In this document: positions 34,559-46,591 of the stretch, in pieces
How the letters are laid out: each line of letters opens with the position of its first letter
How positions within the stretch are numbered: the first letter of the stretch is position 1
NCBI GenBank assembly: GCA_002286715.1
Contig: NSJX01000051.1
Coordinates: 35,906 to 99,905, forward strand
Origin: Dentipellis sp. KUC8613
Taxonomy: Eukaryota > Basidiomycota > Agaricomycetes > Russulales > Hericiaceae
DNA: 64,000 nt
Direction of reading: 5' to 3'
Made by a program: the position numbers and the translations under genes
Notes under the pieces: generated by a model
Told to the model about the DNA's origin: nothing
What the model saw: the letters and a program-made list of their open reading frames with translations, nothing else
The model's database searches: none

Positions 34559-35746
34559 ATGGGGTCTCCCAATAGCTTCGCGCTGCTCCTCCTGCTCTTC
34601 ATCACCATTCCTTCCATCCTCGCCCGGTCCACTGAGCTCTCGATCCACCAGGCTCACCACAAGCGAGCGTACAACCTCCGCTCGAGTGTGCGCCGACGCA
34701 AAGTCGCCAACTTTGCTGCGGCCTCCGACATTAGCTCTAATGCGGAGTTCCTCCTTTCTGCGGCCACCGCCAGCAAGAAGGCAGGGAAGAACGTCGTCGC
34801 GACTTTCCCCGCCCAGGTGGGCGACAAGAACAATGTCGACATCCTCGGCGACTGGCTGAAGCTCGACGGCGTCTCCGCGTACCATTTCATCGCGGACATG
34901 GATGTTGATTGCGACGGTGTGGACGTAAGTTTCCCATTCCTGCTAGTCCGCGTTTCGCAACAACTTATCTCCTTTTGTCTAGTTCAAGTGCGCCGTAAGC
35001 CCCATTCCTTCGCGTTGCATTTTCCATCGACATCTGACATCTTTTCTTCCCAGGGAAACCCTGACGGACAGTCCGAGACCTCCTTCGGCGCCCTGAATGC
35101 CGCTCAGGTCCCCTTCTACGTCCTGCCCCTCAAGTTCACGGACGCGCACAAGGACATCAAGCCCAACTCGCTTGGTGCAATTGTCTGCAATAAGAAGATT
35201 GTGTACGGAATCTATGGCGACCAGAAGTACGTGCTTTCTCTGTTAGCTGAGGATCCCGAGATTGACGTGATCTGCGTTCGCAACTTCGCAGTGGTGACGA
35301 TCCTCAGGTCATCGGCGAGGCGTCGATCGTTCTGGCGCAGGCCTGCTTCCCTGACGACAAACTGAGCGGCGACAACGGTAATTCGCTGTCCTTCCTTTAA
35401 CCTTTCGCCGTGCTAACGATGCCAAATCTTTCCAGGTCACACGCCTCTTGACGTTCTCTGTACGTATACACCCGATTCCTCTAACCGCTTAGCAGGGTGC
35501 TGATCGCCATACGTCTTCCATATAGACATCGTATTCGGCTCCCAGGTTCCCAAAGGCGTCGGCAAGACCACCATCGACGTCGACGCCCTCAAGACACTCG
35601 GCGACCAGCAGACTTCGCTTCTTGTGAAGGCTCTCGGTGGAAACGGCGCCGCACCGACCACCGGCAAGACGAACGGCACCAAGCCCGCTAAGGGCAAATC
35701 CTCCTCTTCTGACGACGACACCGACGACAGTGACGACGACAACTGA
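34559..35746 (+). CDS. Secreted GH75 chitosanase 1
   Basis: GH75 enzymes cleave chitosan. It begins MGSPNSFALLLLLFITIPSI, a clear signal peptide. The mature part has 'VDILGDWLKLDGVSAYHFIA', then 'DMDVDCDGVDFKCAGNPDGQ', with 'FKCA' encoded by a 12-nt exon (34983-34994) between two introns, then 'ETSFGALNAAQVPFYVLPLK' and 'DIKPNSLGAIVCNKK'. Later exons give 'GDDPQVIGEASIVLAQACFP', 'GHTPLDVLYIVFGSQVPKGV' and a Ser/Asp-rich acidic tail ending DDSDDDN. Acidic residues expected for catalysis in GH75 (Asp in the DVDCDG region, Glu downstream) are present. Seven exons approximately. Tandem with chitosanase 2. Confidence 0.88.
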
Positions 35747-36003
35747 TGTTCGAACTATCATTGATGGTGCGTCTGCGTCTGCCTGCCCGATGCCCCCTGA
35801 CCGGATGCTCATGGTGTGTGGGCTGTGCAGAGTCCACCCAGGCAGCGCAGTGCGCTTCGCCGTTCATTCGTTTGAAGAGCATCATTCTGCGCGAGCTTAT
35901 TATTGGGTTGCTGGGATCTGCTAGTACTCGAGTACTTTCTTGTATAATCTTCTTCACTGGTTGATGTAGCTTTTGTCTCGAATATTATTTATTGCTACTT
36001 TTG

Positions 36004-36033
36004 TTCTGCTGGTTCGAATTCTGCTGGTTCGAA
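36004..36033 (+). repeat. 15-bp perfect tandem repeat
   Basis: TTCTGCTGGTTCGAA occurs twice back to back (36004-36018, 36019-36033) in the 3' flank of chitosanase 1. Confidence 0.7.
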
Positions 36034-36912
36034 TGCTGTGGTACATGTCGCGAGGAATCCCGCGACCGGTATAGATCATAGCACAGGCGCTTACTTGCTT
36101 AAACTTGTCCATCGCGTCCGTAATGCTCAGCATTCTTTCTTTATTCTATTCCCGCTCTCCCAATCGATACTGAAGTAACGACGTCAGTCAGTGATTTATG
36201 CGGAAACGATACTCGAAGTGAACAGATACTCACTTCCCTATCGCAATGACGGATCCGTCATTGCTATCCCGAATGACTATCCAGACCACAGGTTGTTCTC
36301 TATTCACACCACCTCATTGCTCCAATCATCTCAAATGCCTAGCTCGTAGATCGAAAGGAACAGCTCTATCCATGCGCGTTGATGACAACACTTGCGGCTC
36401 AGAACTCACCGTAACCATGCTTTCAGGCTCAGGCTCGTGCGGGAGTCCTTTGCACATTCATTCCGTCCCTACCACCAAGCCCGTCGTACAGAACGACCAC
36501 TATCCTTACACGAGGGTATGCATCATTCAGGTTGATCTCCTCACAGGTTTCTGAATAACGAATTGCAGGGGCATCACTGACTCTCGAACGATCGTCTCTC
36601 GTCTCGGCGTTCAGAGCTTCCCGTCCCCACAGCCTTCACTATTCAAGACCCTCGGAATGTACTTATCTCCTGAACAGGTATGATCCTGCCGACGCTGACA
36701 ATCGTATCGACCCTGCTCTGATCGGAATCCACAAGCTGGGAAATCGGACGAGGTCTGCAGATTCATTATCTCCTTGCATCAGCGAACCCACGTTCACATC
36801 AACTGCTTCGATCGTGTTTTTATATGCCAGCCGGGTAACATAACCCACCCTGCTTGAGTGGCCAATTCAACCTCAGGGTTGCGCTCATCCGCTCCACTCA
36901 CTGAATATCCTT

Positions 36913-36918
36913 TATAAG
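36913..36918 (+). promoter_or_regulatory. TATA-like element of chitosanase 2
   Basis: TATAAG, 53 bp upstream of the ATG, close to the spacing in chitosanase 1. Both genes also share the start context CAGGATGGGGTC. Confidence 0.45.
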
Positions 36919-36965
36919 TTCCATCTCTGCGCTGACCATGGTCTCCAAATCAGTCTCCCTGCAGG

Positions 36966-37920
36966 ATGGGGTCCTTCGCTGGTTTCGTTGTCCTCTTGCT
37001 CTCCCTCTCCCTCTCTGTCTTTGTTTCACCCGCCGCAGCGCTACCATGGTCTCGCGCTTATAACCTCGTTGCACGTGCTGCAGCGAGCAGCTTCGCTGCG
37101 GACTCTTCCATCGATGTGCAGGGCATTCTCGCCGAAGGCATCGCGAGCCCGCGCCGCCAGCAGCACATCGTGGACATCTTCCCTAGTGATGTCGGGTTCA
37201 AGAACAACGTGTTCTTGATAGGCGATTGGCTCAACTTCACGGGCGTTTCGGCGTATCATTTCCTTGCGGACATGAACGTGGACTCCGTAAGTGTATTCTA
37301 AATATTATGTTGCTCTCTCGCTCATTTTGCGGCATTGCACAGGGGAACGCATCGACGTCCTTTGGGCACCTCGATACCACCAAGGTCCCATACTACGTGC
37401 TCCCGACCAAGTTCACAGACGCGCACCCAGACGTGAAGCCGAACTCTCTCGGCGCAGTCGTCTGCAATGGCCAGATGTTCTACGGGATCTTCGGCAACAA
37501 GTTGTGCGTTTCGTTGTGTTGTGTATACGATGGCACACTCAGAAGTTTTGACATCTCAGTGACGGCGACCTTATCGGCGCAGCATCGCAGCTCCTTGCTC
37601 AGAGCTGTTTCCCTGATGACCAATTGAGCGCCTCGAAGAGTAATTAATTCTGTACATGCATCCAAAGCTTCTGCTGATCTCAGTCGCGCGTTTTCAGGTC
37701 ACGGTGCTCTCGATGTTCTATGTAGGTATTCTGAGCCCAACTGCATTCTTCGTATCTGACATACGTATGGATCATAGACATCGTCTTCGGTTCACAAGTA
37801 CCCTCAGGCGTTCAGGACACCACCATCGACCTCGGTGCCCTGAAGACCCTGGGGGATCAACAAGCGAAGTTGCTTGGCACAGCGCTCGCCGCTACGAACG
37901 CTTCGGCGCCGGCAGCGTAA
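36966..37920 (+). CDS. Secreted GH75 chitosanase-like protein 2, acidic residues lost
   Basis: It begins MGSFAGFVVLLLSLSLSVFV, a signal peptide. It shares with chitosanase 1 the blocks 'VFLIGDWLNFTGVSAYHFLA', 'FGHLDTTKVPYYVLPTKFTD', 'DVKPNSLGAVVCNGQMFYGI', 'LLAQSCFPDD', 'HGALDVLYIVFGSQVPSGV' and the later splice sites and phases. Differences: 'DMDVDCDGVDFKCA' is reduced to 'DMNVDS', the 12-nt exon is missing, the Glu of 'SETSFG' is Ser in 'ASTSFG', and 'IGEAS' is 'IGAAS'. The acidic tail is also absent. The frame is intact, so this is a secreted protein that probably lacks normal chitosanase activity. Confidence 0.85.
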
Positions 37921-38176
37921 AGACGTTAGGGGTGGCTTGAACAACTGTTGGTACTGTTTCAATTGGTCCAACGTTACTCCGAGTTTGGATGGTTGGCGAG
38001 AGGACAACGACTGCGCTGGCGCAGCGAATTATTTCCTCGAACACACTCATTTGTACACGACGATGTCAAGGTTTCCTGTACTTTTGACAGGTTTTGGAAA
38101 TAAATCATGAAAGTACATGACACTGAGAAGTGAGCTCTGAATATCCGTACTACAGTAATAGCATGCAACTGCCATG

Positions 38177-39309
38177 CTAATCCGAATCATATTCGGGAAA
38201 CAAAGCTGCATGCTGATATCGCAGTGCAGCGCGACTGGGATCTGCATAAGGCAATATCGCATGATCGTACTTCGAGTCGAACTCAGATTCCAGGATCGCC
38301 TCCAGCTCATCTGCGACACGCTCGCTCGCGTCCGTCCACACCATTAGGTTGCCCTCCTCATCCTTCTGCTTCTCCAGCTCCCTCAACTCGTCGATCGGCG
38401 CAATGTCAAACCGATCTCCCGCCCACGGACCACGGTGCAACCCACCGTCATAATCCATGCCAATGCCCGGGTCCGAGGACCAGCAGATCTGCGAGTGCAT
38501 CGCGAGCCCGAGGTCGACTTGGCCGCCTGTCCAATGTTCATGCGTCATATCCGTCGGCAGCGCGTCGTACCGCACATACTCGCGCTTCGAGAAGTTCCGG
38601 AGGACGAGCCGATCTTGCGGAATATCCTGCCGGACAACGCACTGCGTGAATATCCGAGAGGCCGGACGCCCGCGCCTGTCGTTCGGCAGCGCGAGGTCAA
38701 GCTCCAGGAGCTTCCTCAGCCGCCGACGCTGTCTGACTTCGCCGAGCGTGGCCCATGCACCCTTGCGCAAGAAGATTTCTTGATATTCTTCTCTGGCAAT
38801 TAAATACAGCCCTCGTTCGTCGGTAAAGCGCTCGGTGTCCGTGGCCGTGAGTGCGGGTGGGTAGTCGTCGAGCTGAGTGTAGTCTCCGATGCAGATGATG
38901 CGGTCACCGGCCCACGACAAGCGCTTCAAGAAGCCGATGATCGTGCGTCGGATGTGGGGGCGCGCCAGGTTCCAATACCGCCGCGAGGTGAGCGCGAAAC
39001 GGACGCAATCCGCCGGCGCCTGCCAATAGCTGAGCATCTCATCGACAAGTTCATTCGGAAGGCTGTCGAGCCCTTTCAGCTTGATCCTACCCATGGAGTC
39101 AATGTCACTAATTCGACACCAACGGGAGTAATAGCTTACGGAGTGGGAGACGCTTGCGGAGGCTTGAAATACGGCGGGAGGTTAACAGTAGGAAGGTGAC
39201 CTAGTAGGATATGTTTTGAGATAGGGTCGTCGAGCATGGTCAATCCGAGCTGCCAGATATGTAGCTGTTGTTTTTTGTCGAGGTTCACGAGACACCAGTC
39301 TTGTCCCAT
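38177..39309 (-). CDS. F-box-like family protein with WAGDR motifs (FBL1)
   Basis: Two exons. The first (start 39309) encodes MGQDWCLVNLDKKQQLHIWQ and ends near 'PPYFKPPQASPT'; the second begins 'DIDSMGRIKLKGLDSLPNEL' and contains the F-box-like block 'LPNELVDEMLSYWQAPADCV' with 'RFALTSRRYWNLARPHIRRT'. Downstream come 'LSWAGDRIICIGDYTQLDDY', 'LVLRNFSKREYVRYDAL', 'SQICWSSDPGIGMDYDGG', and a second 'PWAGDRFDIAPIDEL'. The intron is phase 2, as in the three paralogues. F-box proteins usually recruit substrates to SCF ubiquitin ligases; this family appears basidiomycete-specific, with no known function. It is the only copy on the minus strand. Confidence 0.75.
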
Positions 39310-39382
39310 GGTGACGGAGCGTTCGATTGATGGCAAGAGACTCGAGAGCTGGCAATGGAAAGAGACGCAAGAGAGAGTGGTA

Positions 39383-39389
39383 TTATATA
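39383..39389 (-). promoter_or_regulatory. TATA box of FBL1
   Basis: TATATAA on the minus strand, 74 bp upstream of the FBL1 ATG; spacing is like that of the other three paralogues (about 70-100 bp). Confidence 0.5.
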
Positions 39390-39695
39390 CCAGGAAAGAC
39401 CTCAGAGAGATTATAAGTTGAACTCTCTGCACTGTGGACGGAAAGATTATTAAATGGTCCTATTGTCCGCAACTCAATTGTGGCTAGCTGGCAACAATAT
39501 TTGAGGAGAACACCGTGGCATTACGTATCTGTGGCGGAGACAGCGTATTTGAAAGACCGACGCATTGCCGAGCCATGCCGCTTGTGCCATGGCCTGCGAT
39601 CACTGGGGGAATGAGTCGATGCGATCCGAAATCAAATGTACGACAAATTCAAGAGAATGTCAATATTTGTGCAGCATATAATTCCGGCATACATG

Positions 39696-39886
39696 NNNNN
39701 NNNNNNNNNNNNNNNNNNNNNNNNNNNNNNNNNNNNNNNNNNNNNNNNNNNNNNNNNNNNNNNNNNNNNNNNNNNNNNNNNNNNNNNNNNNNNNNNNNNN
39801 NNNNNNNNNNNNNNNNNNNNNNNNNNNNNNNNNNNNNNNNNNNNNNNNNNNNNNNNNNNNNNNNNNNNNNNNNNNNNNNNNNNNNN
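39696..39886. other. Assembly gap (191 N)
   Basis: Unresolved bases. The right flank for about 60 bp is strongly AT-rich and contains repeated AATCAAAT/CAAATTTGA-like words, unlike the rest of the window, which suggests an AT-rich repeat inside the gap. Confidence 0.95.
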
Positions 39887-40618
39887 GATCAAATGCTAAA
39901 ACTAATGACAAATTTGATACCAAAATCAATTTGAATCAAATATGAGTTACATTTCGTATTTCCTCCCGAGGCACAGACTTCGGCGATGGAGTAATACTAT
40001 TACATGATAAGGTTTTCTTGCATGTATGCTTGAGATACATGTGGGACAAATATCGACATTTCCTCGAATTTGTTGTACATTGGAACCTAGAGCCCATCGG
40101 TTCTTTCCCCCAGTGGATGGCATCCTTACCTCAAGTGCCCCTGACGCAGACGAATGCAGGAAGTCCTACTTATCACAGTTCTCTAACATGATCCGAGAAC
40201 ATGAACTTGAGATGTTCACGAATTTACCCGCGCGCAGCTCAATGCCGCGAGCACTCCACGCTTCGACTTGCCCGCGCTCTTGAGGATATATGAAAAGACA
40301 CCACTAGTCAATACTAATTGCGCAAGGTAGTCCGGACAATTTACCCCACAATTAGTGTCCAACGGTCAAAGGGAAATCTCCTCTCCAATAATGGGCCGTA
40401 GGTTTTGACCGAGTGCACCCTTAGATCGCAGTCGTCGGGGAAAGTTCTTGGATCAGGCTTACCGCTCTTCTAAACAGTGTCTCAAATCCCATGGCTATGA
40501 CTGGTTCTGAGACAGAAATTATGCCGGTCATGTCAATAATAGATGCATGGTAGTGTTATCTATGTCTCATCGTTCGAATGCAATCCTCATGCTCCCACCC
40601 ATTGACGCCCCTAAGATC

Positions 40619-43600
40619 CTACTGGCTCTTCTTCTCTGCCGCACCAGCCTCGCCCTCCTGCGCCTTCTCCGCCTCCTCGAGCCTGCGCCGCGCCTCGCGG
40701 CGCTCGCGCCCGCGCGTGACGAGCGGCTTCGGCTCGAGGTCCGCGAAGAGGAACTTGCATACCTTCTCGATCACCCAGCAGCCCGCGAAGTCGATAATCA
40801 TGGACAGCGTGAGGCGCAGCTTGAACTACAGCGCGCATGTTATGTCAGATGGAGATTCAGTCGCGGTGAGAGAAAAACGCACGGAATAGTCCATCTCGAC
40901 GATCTGCAGCCAGCGGTTCAGCTCGGGCATGAAGTCCGTGGCGCCGGAGAACGCGACGGCACTTGCGCCGACCAGGCCCCAGTAGAGAGCCGAGTTTTCA
41001 CGGATACCCTCACGGAACGGACGACCCTGGATGTAAGGTCAACATCAACACTAAGTCAAGTAAAGGAAATGGCTGGCGTACCTGATAGTTGATCGAGAAC
41101 GTCGACACTTGCTGCGACAGACCGAGGAGGAAGACGGCCGTGTTGAGCAGGTTTGCTTCGAACTTGGCTTCCAGGTCGATAGGACCACGGCTATATCATA
41201 GACTAGGATTTAGTATGGTGCGGAACAGCAAGGATGGCATCAACGCACTCTTCCAACCCATGAGCGAGGTCCGTGATATACACCATCGTCACGATGTGCA
41301 GCGCAAACTGCAGAAGGACCGAGAGGAGCACATAGAAGTTGAAGATGTTGCTGAGCGGGCGCTCGCGAGACAGCTTCTCTACAGGCTACGAGGGAACGTC
41401 AACCGCCTGCATGAGATCAGTAGACTAAACACGAACCTTGGCGCGCGAGATGCACAGGAAGCACACCGACATGAGCATGCCCGTAATGGTCACCTGGTAA
41501 TCACCGAATTTGATACCATCGAGGTATTGCACGCTCAGACTGTACGCCGTGATGAGACAGTTGAGCGCAAGGATCTTGTACATCTGGATGGTTGCGACGA
41601 GCGTGCAGCGGCCCTGGCGGATGATATGCGTGACTAGACCGGCATCAGCGAGATTGTCAAGGATAGCACGGACGAAGGACCTACTGGCTGAGACATTGGA
41701 AAGCTTGGACGTGAAGGGCGCGGCGCAAGAGGCATCCCCAAGCTTGATCTTGGGAACCTCATCCTCACCCTCCATCTCCGCCATTTTGTCCGTAATGCTA
41801 GCCATGTCGAACTATACCATCACAATCAGCACCCTCAACGGCTAATATAATGAATCATCGCATACCTTCTCCAGAGGATTCTTCTTCCTTGCCGACGCCT
41901 GCTGCTCAGCGGCCTTCTTCTGCGCCTCCACCACATCAGGGTAGAAGTGCGCGATAGCCGGGGGCGGGGGTGGCGGCGGCTGATTGAACCTCACAGAGAT
42001 TTTGAGCTGGCTTTCATACACCTTCTTCACGCGCTCCAGCCTCTCCCTCTCCGCAATCTTCTGCAGGTCCTCCTGTGTACCATCGAGCAACGCAACACCA
42101 ACGTGTGCCTGTTTCAGTGCGCCGACATCGTTCGTGCCGTCACCGGCCATGAGGGTGACGTAGCCTTGTGCACGGAGCGTGGTGAGGATGAACTCTTTTT
42201 GGGCGGGCGAGACGCGGGCGTAGACCCACGTGTACTGCACGAGGATCGACCAGGAGGGCTTGTTGGCAACCTGCTTCAGCGCCGCACCCGTCAGGCAGAT
42301 GTCGTAGTTGTCAAGGAGGCTCTGATCGATCGGTTCGGTGGGGTCCATGGGGATTACCTTACTGTCATCGACAGTGCGCCAGGTAAGGTCTGCAGTGAAG
42401 AGGCATCAGAAAGTGCCTGCAGAGCACACTAGATGAGACTGACCAGCCTCGTGTGTGTGGTTCTCCCTTAAATCCAAAATAAGTGCCTCTCTGTCGACAA
42501 TTTCAACGTCCCGAGCAACATGAACAGCAGTCAGCGGGTTGTCTCCGGTGATCATAACGCACTACACAATATTCACTGTCAGTCTCGAAGTGAGAAGTCT
42601 ATCGGATAGGCAACATACGCGATGCGAAGAATCCGCAAGCATCTTCAAAGACTCGACGGCGTCAGGCTTCAGCGGGCAATGGAACACCAGGAAGCCTGCG
42701 AATGTCAAGTGGCTTTCAACCTGGTCGCGCGTCATCTTGTTGATCTATATCCCAGCACCACATCAGCAATCCGGTCCCTTCATGCAGAATATAGGTGATA
42801 CATACCTTATCCGAAGAAAGCGAATCGATCTCCTTCATTCCAAGCGCCAACACACGACTTCCACGCCTCGTGAACCACTTGTACGTCTCGTCGTAATGCT
42901 GCGGTACCTCCGCAAGCATGCCCTTGATCGTCTCCGGCGCGCCCTTGACCGCAATCAAGCCCTTGCCACCCGGCAACGACGATATAGTCGACATGCGCTT
43001 GAGGGCGCTGGAGAACTGGAACCGGCGGCGGATTGTAACGGTGGTGCGGTGCGGTGCGTGCTGAGAGGCAGGGGAGACGGTATCGCCGGACTTGGGTGCG
43101 AACTGCCATTCGAGGGCCTCAAGCGTCGTCTTCTCCATCGGGTCACCGACGACGGTGCCGTCTTCGAGGCGGACGAGCGCGTGGGCGCCTGCGAGGGTGA
43201 GAGTTGTGGTGCGGCTGGACTCCTTGACAGGGACAAGCTTCAGCGGGTTCGTGGCGCTTTGAAGGACGTCAGACGATGCTGTGAAAGGTGTTGGAGAGAC
43301 TCACTCTACGCCCACAACACCCTCGAGAACGAGATCCTCAGCGGTGATCGTGCCTGTCTTGTCGAAGCAGCAGACGTCGACGCGCCCTGCGAATGGAATC
43401 CGGAAAGGCTCCGTGCAGAAGATCGCTAGAGAAGGATGAGACGAGAACAACACGGAATTCGAAGGTTCGACGTACCGAACTTCGAGAGGGCGACAAGCGA
43501 AGCATTGACAGCGAGGGAGAGCTCCATGGGCAGCTCGGGCGGAACGACGCTCGTGATGATAAGAATACAATCGAGGAGCAGCTTGGACTTCTTCAAATCA

Positions 43601-45012
43601 CGTTCGATACCTTTGACCCACACATACCAGCTCGCAGCAATGGCGAAGATGAGCAAGAAGCCGATGAAAAGGAAGGACTCGAGGTTGTTCGCAGAAACGC
43701 GCTCGGTCGAGAAAATCATCGTGCGCACGAGCTGGCCCTGCGCGGTACCGAAGCCGGTGCGGAGGACGACGCCGAGGCATCCACCATCGGGAGTGGTATC
43801 GCCACCGCTTGCCTGGAGGAGCTTCGTGCCGCTGAATAGCACCTCGTTACGGTGCACGCCGTCGGCATCGAGCCGCTCGTGACCCTCGAGTAACTGGATG
43901 GACTCCTTGAGGAGGGGCGTCGACTCGCCACTGAGCATAGCTTCGTTCACAATGCACGTGCCATTGATCAAGAGGATGTCAGCGGGGACATTGGTTTCGG
44001 CCTGCCTGGTGCGCACAACGGAGACGATGTCGCCCGGAAGGAGCTCGTCGGACTGGATAGTCTGCCACTTGGTGTCGCGCAAGACTTGAATAGGGAAAGG
44101 CGCGACGGACATGGTGCGGAACTCGGTCAGAGTACGCAAGCGCTAAAGGGCCGTCAGTATCCGAAGTCCACGAGTAAATCAAAACGTGTTTACCTGCCAC
44201 ACCGTCGTGCACTCGAACACCACGAGCATGAATAGAGTGAACAAGCTGTAGTACCAGTATTCATCCAGCAGCCAGAGCGCGACGCAAAAGACCTGGAACA
44301 CGAAGAAGGGTGCGGTCGCGTGCTCAGAGAACAAGGCCGAGAAGCTCGGAATGGGGATGTTGAACTCGTTCTTGCCATAGAGCGACAGAAGCGCGGGTAG
44401 CTCGCGTGTGTTCAGCGGTTTGGGCTTGTGGTACACCTCGAGCGGAGGATGAGATGATGACGGGTACGGAAGAAGGCCGAATGTGATGGGCTCCGTGTCA
44501 TGCACGGAATACGTGTCCCGCTGATAGCTGAACGTGTAGGTCGACGGATCCGAGGGTACCCGCTTTTCAAGCTCGACAATCTCGCCTTCGCCACGATGCG
44601 GTGCAGGCACGATACGTATGCAGTTTGCGTCGTCCAAAGAACGGGCCTGGCGATCTCGTAAGCGGGGCCGCGTCAGAGATCGGAGTAGGCTCACCTTGCG
44701 CGTTGTAACCCACGCCTTTGCGCCTGCGTTCCAGCGAGTCACAAGAAAACTCAATGCATGTCCAGCTCCGAGGGTCGTGCAGGCAAGAAAGGTCCATTCT
44801 TCGCTTTTCAGCCAGTCGTCATACCGGACGAAGTACGCATATGCGAGTAACGGGTACCAGACGAGAGATGGTAGCGCGTAGAGATGTGTCCAGACATTAG
44901 TCGACACCCGTAGCTCTGCACGGACGATCTCCGGAGAGACAATGTTAACGGAGGCCCTGAACAGGCTGTAGTTAGTGAATGCATGCTTTGAGAGGATGAT
45001 AACGGCGCACAT
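40619..45012 (-). CDS. SPF1: P5A-type ATPase, Spf1/ATP13A1 homologue
   Basis: ER-resident P-type ATPase that removes misinserted transmembrane helices. N-terminal part: '[20 protein letters not shown]', '[20 protein letters not shown]'. Actuator loop: '[10 protein letters not shown]'. Family signature '[13 protein letters not shown]' in TM4, diagnostic for P5. Phosphorylation site '[10 protein letters not shown]' and hinge '[18 protein letters not shown]'. The C-terminal exon gives '[20 protein letters not shown]' and ends EKKSQ. About ten exons or more. The start is uncertain: 45012 is the first in-frame ATG, but a branch-point-like CACTAAC followed by TTCAG just before '[10 protein letters not shown]' suggests an upstream first exon that I could not place. 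Confidence 0.92.
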
Positions 45013-45579
45013 GATGACGAAGCGGCCTCTACGCTCCTTCAAGATAACAGAGAATGTTAGACGTTAAATTTGAGCACAATAGAGCAACATACCTCACTGC
45101 TTTGCAGTGTCCGAAAGCTCAAGAGGGCGAGGAGATGGTCGTAATCTTGAATTCGCCGCGAGAGGATGAGGCAGCATCAGTATAACATTTTGCTGACTAA
45201 TATACTGTTTTCTCACGGCTTCAATTGAAGTGTTGTTACACATGATATGCATCGCACTAGTTTTGCTAACCTTTTGTCTACAATTCTTGATGGCGTTTCT
45301 TTCTGGTGTCGTCGGCGGTCGAACTTTGCAATGTCTAGGCCTTGCTGATGACTCCTGTGCGACATCGTCCACCTCACCGAACTATAGAAGTCTGTTCATG
45401 GGAATTTTTCTTTGCCGCCTCGCGGACAATAGCGATCGCTGTCCACAATGACGATCACAATGACTCGGGTGTGTCCATTGCCTAGTCTCCTCCATACTTT
45501 ATAATCTCCCTGCGAAGCGACGACCTGAGTCTCCCGCTCTTCCTTCATTTCACCGCCCACATCCAGCCGTTACTTCGCA
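45013..45579. other. Divergent promoter region, P5A ATPase / FBL2
   Basis: Contains the unresolved 5' end of the P5A ATPase gene (a possible donor GAG|GTATGT near 45091 on the minus strand) and the FBL2 promoter. Confidence 0.5.
45500..45505 (+). promoter_or_regulatory. TATA-like element of FBL2
   Basis: TATAAT, 80 bp upstream of the ATG. Confidence 0.45.
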
Positions 45580-46591
45580 ATGGGCCAGTACTGGTGCCTC
45601 ATCAATCTCGACAAGTTGCAGGCGAAATTTCTCGGCAAGCTTGGCGAGTGTTTCACTGGGAGTCCTATGTCGAGATACGTCACATTGGGCTATGCCCCGC
45701 CCGTCGAACTCTTGCCGTACTTCGAGCCTCCCCCGGCGTCTCCATCTTTGTGAGTTCCTCCCTTTATACGATGAAGGTTATTTAGAATCAATTGCTTGAA
45801 ACAGTGACAAAGTGGCCGGGATTGATACCCTTCCGAATGAGCTCGTCGATGAGATCTTCAACGATATGATTGAATTCCCCGATTGTTACTGCCTTGCCCT
45901 GACCTCGCGGCGGTACTGGAACCTCGCACGTCCTCATATCAAACGCACAATCACACTCTACCTCCAGTACCTGTCATGGGCCGGAGACCGTGTCATCTGC
46001 ATGGGAGACTATGCCGATGTCAAAGACTACCCGCCTGCACTCCAGGCTGCCGAAGAGTTCAAAGGCTACAACATTTACGAGCTTTCAACCGAGCGATTTC
46101 ACGGTATTCCTTCCGGTATTGGAGGATGGGGAACTCTCGGCGGGGCTGCGCTGCGCAGCAAGGTGGCTCAACGTTTCCGGGCCAAAAGGGGGTGGGGCAT
46201 CGAATGCTGTGTCTTGAAGAACTGCATCTCCGTGAAAAGCGTTGAACAAAGTTCGCTTGTTCTACGCAATCTCTCAAAGCATGAATACGTGCGACACGAT
46301 TCACTCCCAGTGGATCTGCTGGCAGGAATCCAGCATCCTGGCCCAGTTGATCTGGCGATGGCCGCATTTTCGCAGATTTGCTGGTCTTCTGATCCAAGCA
46401 TCGCAATAGACACCCAGGTAGAGTTGCATCGCGGAGGGTGGGCTGGTGATAGGCTTGACATTGTGTCCATCGCAGACCTCGAAGGCGCGGAGGATCGCGA
46501 GGATGGAAAACAGGTGGATTGGACGGACGTCAGCGAGCGTGTCGCAGGAGAGTTGACGAGCATCCTCAAAGTAGAGTACGGCCTCAACTAG
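45580..46591 (+). CDS. F-box-like family protein with WAGDR motifs (FBL2)
   Basis: Exons 45580-45749 and 45805-46591, phase-2 intron of 55 nt. Exon 1 encodes MGQYWCLINLDKLQAKFLGK to 'ELLPYFEPPPASPS'. Exon 2 starts 'DKVAGIDTLPNELVDEIFND', the F-box-like helix, followed by 'CLALTSRRYWNLARPHIKRT'. The two repeated motifs are 'LSWAGDRVICMGDYADVKDY' and 'GGWAGDRLDIVSIADL'; between them stand 'LVLRNLSKHEYVRHDSLPVD' and 'SQICWSSDPSIAIDTQ'. The conserved first exon with MGQxW...NLDK is as well kept as the F-box part, so it is likely a functional segment and not a leader. No signal peptide. Confidence 0.75.

Larger units (their letters stand above)
35747..36965. other. Intergenic between the two chitosanase genes
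   Basis: 3' flank of chitosanase 1, the 15-bp tandem repeat, and the promoter of chitosanase 2. A 102-codon plus frame at 36246-36554 has no recognisable family. Confidence 0.5.
39310..40618. other. Intergenic containing an assembly gap
   Basis: FBL1 promoter at the left, a run of N at 39696-39886, AT-rich flanks, then the P5A ATPase 3' flank. No gene recognised in the readable part. Confidence 0.6.

Noticed and set aside
41947..43839. Several plus-strand frames of 148-296 codons
   Set aside because: All lie antisense to recognised P5A ATPase exons.
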